Positions 13,600 to 17,639 of a stretch of 17,639 bases of DNA are shown here, piece by piece; positions within the stretch are counted from its first letter, which is position 1; each line of letters begins with the position of its first letter. A program made the translations under genes and the position numbers. The notes beneath the pieces were generated by a model. It was not told where the DNA came from and searched no databases. It saw only the letters and a list, made by a program, of their open reading frames with translations. Source of the stretch: CAZDJQ01 sp964505765 (GTDB lineage Bacteria > Patescibacteriota > Microgenomatia > UBA12405 > JAHJSD01); the NCBI GenBank assembly GCA_964505765.1, contig CAZDJQ010000018.1:1-17639 (forward strand). The letters run 5' to 3'.

Positions 13600-15105
13600 A
13601 TGACCGATATAAACAAAAACACCAGATTTTACCGATTTTTAGAAATGCTGCCCGGGACAATTGCTTGGTCGATGATTTTATTTATTATCTTTGGGTCGTT
13701 AATTGCCCCGCGTTTAGTCGCCTATTCAGTAATTGCCTTTTTGGTTTTTTGGTTTTACCAATCAGCCAAAACTTCAATTCTCGGGATCAGCGGTTATCTG
13801 AAAATAAAAAAAACCGAAAAAATAAACTGGCAGAAAAAATACCGGACCGAAAAAAAAGACGATTGGTTAGCCTGGGATAAGATTAAAAATATTATTCTTA
13901 TTCCCAACTACAACGAATCAGTAAACACTCTTTCCCGTAATTTAAACTCCTTAGCTAATCAACAGGGGATAAACCCAAAAGAAAAGCTTGTGGTTGTTCT
14001 GGCCATGGAACAAAGAGCAGAAGGCCACCGGCAAAGAGCGGAAGAACTAATCAATAAGTTTAAAGATAAATTTAAATTGCTAACTGCCACTTATCATCCC
14101 CCGGATATTGTCGGCGAAATTAAAGGCAAAGCTTCAAATGAAGCTTGGGCGGCTCAAAAAATAAAACAACAGTTAGTTGACCGGCAAGGTTGGAATATTG
14201 ATTATTTAACTGTTACTAGCTGTGATGCCGACGCTGAATTCCACCGACAGTATTTTGCCTGTTTAAATTACCATTTTGCCAAAAACCCAAAACGCTATCT
14301 CCGCTTTTGGCAGTCGCCGATTTTTTGGTATAACAATCTGCACCAAGTCCCTGCTCCAATCCGAGTGGTCGGGGTAATCAGCAACATTATTTATCTTGCC
14401 CATATGCAGGATCCCGACGGCTTGCTTTTTAATTATTCATCTTACTCCCTGTCCTTGAAACTGCTTAATGAAGTCGGCTACTGGGATACGGATATCATTC
14501 CGGAGGACTGGCATATTTTCTTTCAGACCTTTTTTGCCAAGCAAGGGAAAATTTCAGTAGAGCCAATTTTTACCCCCACCCACATTGACGCTCCGGAAGG
14601 GAAAACTTATTGGCAGGCGCTTAGAAATCGATATTTGCAATGTCAACGCCATGCTTGGGGGGCGACTGACATTCCCTATGCCATTATCCAAGCCCGCCGG
14701 CATCCTGAAGTGCCGTTTTTAATTAAAGCTCTACGCATTTATAAACTGATTCAAACACACTTGATTTGGTCGACAAATTGGTTTATTTTGACTCTAGGAG
14801 CAGCCCTCCCTCCTTTGCTTAACCCAAAGTTTTTTCAAACCTCACTTGGTTATAATTTACCGAAATTCTCCCAATTAGTTCTCACTGTCTGCCTCGCCTT
14901 TTTAGCCACTACCATTATCCTTGACTTGCTTCTTAAACCGAAACCAAAGGAAAAACTTAGTTTCTGGCAGAAAACAGCATATATTTTACAATGGATTACT
15001 ATGCCTATTTCCACCCTGTTTATGTCTGTTTTACCCGGACTGGACGCTCAAACAAAGCTTTTGTTTGGTAAAAGACTGGAATACTGGGTGACGGAAAAAT
15101 ACTAA
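13600..15105 (+). CDS. GT2 family processive-type membrane glycosyltransferase
   Basis: A 501-residue protein with two N-terminal spans (about 20-58), a cytosolic GT-A domain (about 95-350) and three or four C-terminal spans. IPNYNE (101-106) begins the nucleotide-binding fold. CDADAEF (208-214) gives the metal-binding DxD (D209, D211), PEDWH (301-305) gives the general base region, and Q347-C-Q-R350-H-A-W353 stands where cellulose- and hyaluronan-synthase-like enzymes have QxxRW. The W is displaced by two residues, which is unusual but may be a family trait. It uses an unknown nucleotide sugar. The gene follows the GT39-like gene after 14 bases and joins the next gene by TAATG. A lipid-linked or polymeric surface glycan is the likely product, by inference. 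Confidence 0.85.
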   Translation: MTDINKNTRFYRFLEMLPGTIAWSMILFIIFGSLIAPRLVAYSVIAFLVFWFYQSAKTSILGISGYLKIKKTEKINWQKKYRTEKKDDWLAWDKIKNIILIPNYNESVNTLSRNLNSLANQQGINPKEKLVVVLAMEQRAEGHRQRAEELINKFKDKFKLLTATYHPPDIVGEIKGKASNEAWAAQKIKQQLVDRQGWNIDYLTVTSCDADAEFHRQYFACLNYHFAKNPKRYLRFWQSPIFWYNNLHQVPAPIRVVGVISNIIYLAHMQDPDGLLFNYSSYSLSLKLLNEVGYWDTDIIPEDWHIFFQTFFAKQGKISVEPIFTPTHIDAPEGKTYWQALRNRYLQCQRHAWGATDIPYAIIQARRHPEVPFLIKALRIYKLIQTHLIWSTNWFILTLGAALPPLLNPKFFQTSLGYNLPKFSQLVLTVCLAFLATTIILDLLLKPKPKEKLSFWQKTAYILQWITMPISTLFMSVLPGLDAQTKLLFGKRLEYWVTEKY

Positions 15106-15479
15106 TGTTTAAAAATATCACTACTTTTTTATCTAATCTCGGCAATCTCTGGTTAAACAAGGCTTATTTTTACCCCTTATTATTTGCGGGTTTTTCCATT
15201 ATTATTCAAACCGCCGCCATCAGCTTTTATCTCCCTCAACTGCCTCCGGAAGTCCCTCTTTATTATTCTCGACCTTGGGGCGCCCCTCAATTGACTTCTT
15301 CGTATTCACTTTTTATCCTGCCCGGTATATCTTTAGGAGTTCTTTTAATCAACTCTAATATTATTGTTCTTCTGCTCGGTCAAAAAAGGTTTCTCAGCTT
15401 ATGCTTAATGTGGTCGAATTTAATCATTAATATCCTTAGCTTGATTACTTTATTCAAAATAATTTTCTTAATTACTTAA
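15105..15479 (+). CDS. Small three-span membrane protein with DUF1648-like motif
   Basis: A 124-residue hydrophobic protein with spans at about 22-42, 67-90 and 96-122. After the first span comes LPPEVPLYYSRPWGAPQL (46-63), resembling the outside LPxxVPxHxxxxG loop of DUF1648 proteins; the usual His is Tyr here. The function is unknown. It overlaps the GT2 gene before it and the GT4-type gene after it by one base each (TAATG), so it is made together with them and may be a partner or chaperone of one of these enzymes. The GT2 partnership is suggested only by position. Confidence 0.65.
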   Translation: MFKNITTFLSNLGNLWLNKAYFYPLLFAGFSIIIQTAAISFYLPQLPPEVPLYYSRPWGAPQLTSSYSLFILPGISLGVLLINSNIIVLLLGQKRFLSLCLMWSNLIINILSLITLFKIIFLIT

Positions 15480-16519
15480 TGTTTATTTCTCTTTTTTTAA
15501 AACCGGGGCTGACTGCTCTGCTGATCAGCTTAGTTACTACTCCTTTAGTTATTTGGTGGTTTAGAAAACAAGGCTGGGTCGAAGATCCGGAAGAGGATAA
15601 AAAAATTAATACCACTCACCAAAAACCAATCCCCCGCGGCGGAGGAGTCAGCATTTTTTTCGCCATTTTCTCTACCCTGATAATTTTTTTACAGCCTGAT
15701 CCGCAGTTAAAAGCTGTTTTTGGGGCCGGTTTAATAACATTGATCACCGGCTTTTTAGATGACATTTATGATCTTAGCCCATATCTGCGTTTGATTACCA
15801 ACGCCGCCGCCGCTGCACTGATTATTTACTTTGGGATAAAAATTAAATTTATTACCAATCCATTTAATGGAATCGTCCATCTGGATCAAACCTTTATCTT
15901 TTTTTCACTAGCAGACGTGGTTACCTTTATCTGGTTAATTTGGTGTATGAATGTGGTCGGCTGGTCAGCCGGCATTGCCGGCCAACTGCCGGGTTTTGTC
16001 AGTATTACTACTTTAGTAATCGGAATTCTCAGTCTCCGCTTTGTCAACGACCTGACCCAATGGCCGGTTACCATCTTAGCGGCGGCTACTTCCGGCGCCT
16101 ACCTCGGTTTTCTCCCTTATAATTTTTATCCCCAAAAAATGATGCCCGGATACAGCGGAAAAAGCCTGGCCGGGTTTATTATCGGCGTCCTAGCCATTCT
16201 TTCGGGAGCAAAACTTGCCACTGTTATTCTTACGCTTGCTTTACCAATGGTAGACGGTCTGTGGGCAGTCAGCCGGCGGTTGATTAAAGGTCAAAATCCG
16301 GTTTGGGGCGATGCTAAACACTTTCACCATTTATTATTAAAGCTTGGTTTTCCCAAACCATTAATTGCGGTTTGCTACTGGATTATTTCCGCTTTTTTGG
16401 GAATACTAGTTCTTCAGCTAAACAGTCAGCAAAAAGTCTGGGCAATAATTATGATTACTATGGCGATCAGCTTTTTGCTTCTTATGCTCCACCGATTAAT
16501 TAAAACTAGTCATCACTAG
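15479..16519 (+). CDS. MraY/WecA-like (GT4) membrane protein with altered active site
   Basis: A 346-residue polytopic protein of the polyprenyl-phosphate HexNAc-1-phosphate transferase family, which loads a sugar phosphate on undecaprenyl phosphate. Recognisable motifs: KPIPRGGG (49-56), GFLDDIYDLSP (91-101; D94, D95), PMVDG (256-260) and WGDAKHFHHLL (276-286; H281, H283, H284). Two catalytic motifs are altered. The usual NxxNxxDGxDG reads NVVGWSAGIAG (158-168), with Ala at both Asp positions. The usual GDxGS reads GYSGK (224-228), with Tyr for the Mg-binding Asp. Either it is inactive as a transferase or it belongs to a branch with another mechanism. It ends a coupled glycan cassette and overlaps the convergent PEGA gene by 14 bases. 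Confidence 0.8.
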   Translation: MFISLFLKPGLTALLISLVTTPLVIWWFRKQGWVEDPEEDKKINTTHQKPIPRGGGVSIFFAIFSTLIIFLQPDPQLKAVFGAGLITLITGFLDDIYDLSPYLRLITNAAAAALIIYFGIKIKFITNPFNGIVHLDQTFIFFSLADVVTFIWLIWCMNVVGWSAGIAGQLPGFVSITTLVIGILSLRFVNDLTQWPVTILAAATSGAYLGFLPYNFYPQKMMPGYSGKSLAGFIIGVLAILSGAKLATVILTLALPMVDGLWAVSRRLIKGQNPVWGDAKHFHHLLLKLGFPKPLIAVCYWIISAFLGILVLQLNSQQKVWAIIMITMAISFLLLMLHRLIKTSHH

Positions 16520-17345
16520 CTTCAACCTCTAATTTTTCAGCGTATTGAGCCGAAATCCAGCCTTCTTCCCCTTCCTCGTATTCAATCTTATACCAGCCTG
16601 ATTGTTCATCCAATAAGACAAACTCCTGATCGGGATCAACTCTGGCTACCTCCTCACCTCCGGTTGACGGTCCGTCTCTAACTCTTAACCAACCGGTCGG
16701 CGTTTGTAAAATAATCACCTTTGGCTGCTCCGGGCGGGGAGGAGCCGGCGCCGGCTCTTCAATAATTTCCTCATCCCCTTCCCTGGTTGCCAGCTCCATT
16801 TCCACCATCAACCGATAGCCGCTCACCGTCCGGGCCGTAACCTCCTGACTCTGGTATCCCGGCTGAGAAACAGTAATTGTATGCTCGCCCGCTTCAATAT
16901 CCTCTATATTTACCGGCGCTTGACCTCTTAACTGCCCATTAATCGTGATAGAACAGGACTTGGGTTGACAACTAACAACCAAATCCGCTCGGTCCCGATA
17001 AGAAATCTTCTCCAAATAAAGAATCGACCCGAATTGTTGAGCCTTTTCCAAATCAAAGTTCCAATTAACAATTGTTTGGGCATTGGGGGTTAAGTCTAAT
17101 TCCCTCTGCCAAATCTGACTGCCGTCATCCGGCACCAGTTTAAAAGTAGTCAGCCCGGCCGGCAAATTGTCATTTTCATAAGGAGTCGTCCCGGCATCTG
17201 TGCCATTAATATATACTTGAGCCGGCGGGAAGCTGACTAATTTCACGGCTGACTCTTGTTTATTTAAAGGGTTGATAAAAATAAATCCAAATAAACCGGC
17301 TATTCCGACTAAACCGACAAAAGCAAAAAATATTTTTTTCGACAT
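16506..17345 (-). CDS. Surface protein with two PEGA domains and a C-terminal SH3-type domain
   Basis: A 279-residue protein from the ATG at 17345; an in-frame start at 17387 would lie upstream of the likely promoter. An N-terminal signal anchor (about 5-24) is followed by PEGA-like domain 1 (about 33-95, AVKLVSFPPAQVYINGTDAG), PEGA domain 2 (about 120-185, ITINGQLRGQAPVNI...GEHTITV), an acidic Pro-rich linker (190-207) and a bacterial SH3 domain (about 208-272, GWLRVRDGPSTGGEEVARV...GWYKIEY...GWISAQYAEKL). PEGA and SH3 domains are common in envelope proteins that bind cell-wall material. Two Cys (126, 131) could form a local disulfide. It converges on and overlaps the GT4-type gene by 14 bases, with no terminator between them. 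Confidence 0.85.
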   Translation of the reverse strand: MSKKIFFAFVGLVGIAGLFGFIFINPLNKQESAVKLVSFPPAQVYINGTDAGTTPYENDNLPAGLTTFKLVPDDGSQIWQRELDLTPNAQTIVNWNFDLEKAQQFGSILYLEKISYRDRADLVVSCQPKSCSITINGQLRGQAPVNIEDIEAGEHTITVSQPGYQSQEVTARTVSGYRLMVEMELATREGDEEIIEEPAPAPPRPEQPKVIILQTPTGWLRVRDGPSTGGEEVARVDPDQEFVLLDEQSGWYKIEYEEGEEGWISAQYAEKLEVEASDD

Positions 17346-17358
17346 CTTTCTATGTTTG

Positions 17359-17367
17359 AATATATCA
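17359..17367 (-). promoter_or_regulatory. Candidate extended -10 of the PEGA gene
   Basis: TGaTATATT on the minus strand, with 13 bases between it and the ATG at 17345. No convincing -35 box is present. The predicted leader is about six bases. Confidence 0.4.
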
Positions 17368-17430
17368 TATTCCCTACTTCCAATCACCTCTCCGTACTGA
17401 TCGAGGAAATCGTTGACACTAAACCTTTAC

Positions 17431-17537
17431 TTTTTCTGTCATCCCGACCGACGCGGAGGGATCCCTTTCTTATAAAAGAGGGATTTCTCCACTCCGTTCG
17501 TTTCACTCTCTTCAGTCGAAATGACACAGAAAGAAAA
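17431..17537. repeat. Imperfect palindromic intergenic repeat (MITE/REP-like)
   Basis: The left end TGTCATCCCGACCGACG and the reverse complement of the right end, TGTCATTTCGACTGAAG, are clearly related. Both are extended outward by TTTTTCT-type runs. A nested inverted pair, ATCCCTTTCTT and AAAGAGGGAT, lies in the centre. The sequence GTCATCCCGACCGA...CGAAATGAC is of a type I recall as a widespread non-coding repeat scattered between bacterial genes. No target-site duplication is clear. It lies between the PEGA-gene promoter and the tRNA promoter. Confidence 0.7.
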
Positions 17538-17568
17538 AATTGCACTTGGGTTTAAGGCCTACATGCTT

Positions 17569-17596
17569 TTGAAGATTTTAATAGGTATGTTAAAAT
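17569..17596 (+). promoter_or_regulatory. tRNA promoter
   Basis: TTGAAG (17569-17574), 16 bases, TAAAAT (17591-17596), with extended-10 TGt. The tRNA begins 17 bases after the -10 box. The core ATGTTAAAATTAG is shared with the rpsT promoter. Confidence 0.65.
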
Positions 17597-17612
17597 TAGG
17601 CTACGGTTTTTT

Positions 17613-17639
17613 GAACCCGTAGCTCAGTTGGCCAGAGCG
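17613..17639 (+). tRNA. 5' part of a tRNA gene, cut by the window edge
   Basis: GAACCCG fits a 7-base acceptor strand. It is followed by TA (positions 8-9) and a D arm, GCTC-AGTTGGCCAGA-GCG, with the expected GCTC/GAGC stem and GG in the loop. The anticodon lies beyond the window, so the amino acid cannot be named. Confidence 0.85.

Noticed and set aside
13208..13660. Minus-strand 150-residue ORF
   Set aside because: It lies opposite the well-supported 3' end of the GT39-like gene and the start of the GT2 gene, and its translation shows no motif.

Overview
The window looks like a chromosomal segment of a small-genome, monoderm Candidate Phyla Radiation (Patescibacteria) bacterium, most likely in the Microgenomates group. 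The assignment is an inference. It rests on surface proteins with Thr-Pro linkers and LPxTG-like C-termini, a PilN/PilO pair with no PilM, a compact MetRS, a divergent MraY/WecA-like enzyme, tightly packed AT-rich genes, and the absence of Shine-Dalgarno sites at most transcript starts. TGA serves as a stop codon (for example at 6752-6754, 7108-7110, 7763-7765 and 13583-13585), so the Gly-recoded CPR lineages are excluded.

Minus-strand block, about 10026 down to 5, read from right to left: murJ (lipid II flippase), pilN and pilO, a small single-span protein, an FN3/Ig-type surface protein with a VPETG tail, a Cys-rich secreted protein, a Thr-Pro-rich two-span protein with LPEVG, an FAD-dependent oxidoreductase, a UbiA-family DPPR-synthase-like prenyltransferase, and a GT-C (GT39-like) membrane glycosyltransferase. 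Genes are separated by 52 bases at most and several overlap. Internal promoters are visible before pilN, ubiA and probably the Cys-rich gene, so the block is a chain of nested transcripts. The theme is envelope: peptidoglycan precursor export, a pilus-type membrane platform, surface proteins and lipid-linked sugar transfer.

Plus-strand block, 10084 to 16519: rpsT (bS20) and metG, transcribed divergently from murJ through overlapping promoters. Then comes a four-gene glycan cassette: a GT39-like enzyme, a GT2 processive-type glycosyltransferase, a DUF1648-like membrane protein and a GT4-type (MraY/WecA-like) protein. The last three genes are joined by TAATG stop-start overlaps. A minus-strand gene for a PEGA-PEGA-SH3 surface protein converges on the cassette and overlaps its end by 14 bases.

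The right edge (17346-17639) has no protein gene. It holds the PEGA-gene promoter, an imperfect palindromic intergenic repeat (about 17431-17537), a tRNA promoter and the first 27 bases of a tRNA.

Two observations stand out. The GT4-type protein keeps the family's fold motifs but has lost the DGxDG and GDxGS aspartates. And the -10 boxes of several transcripts sit only 4-10 bases before the start codon, which predicts leaderless mRNAs at transcript starts, while strong Shine-Dalgarno sites occur only at overlapping internal genes.
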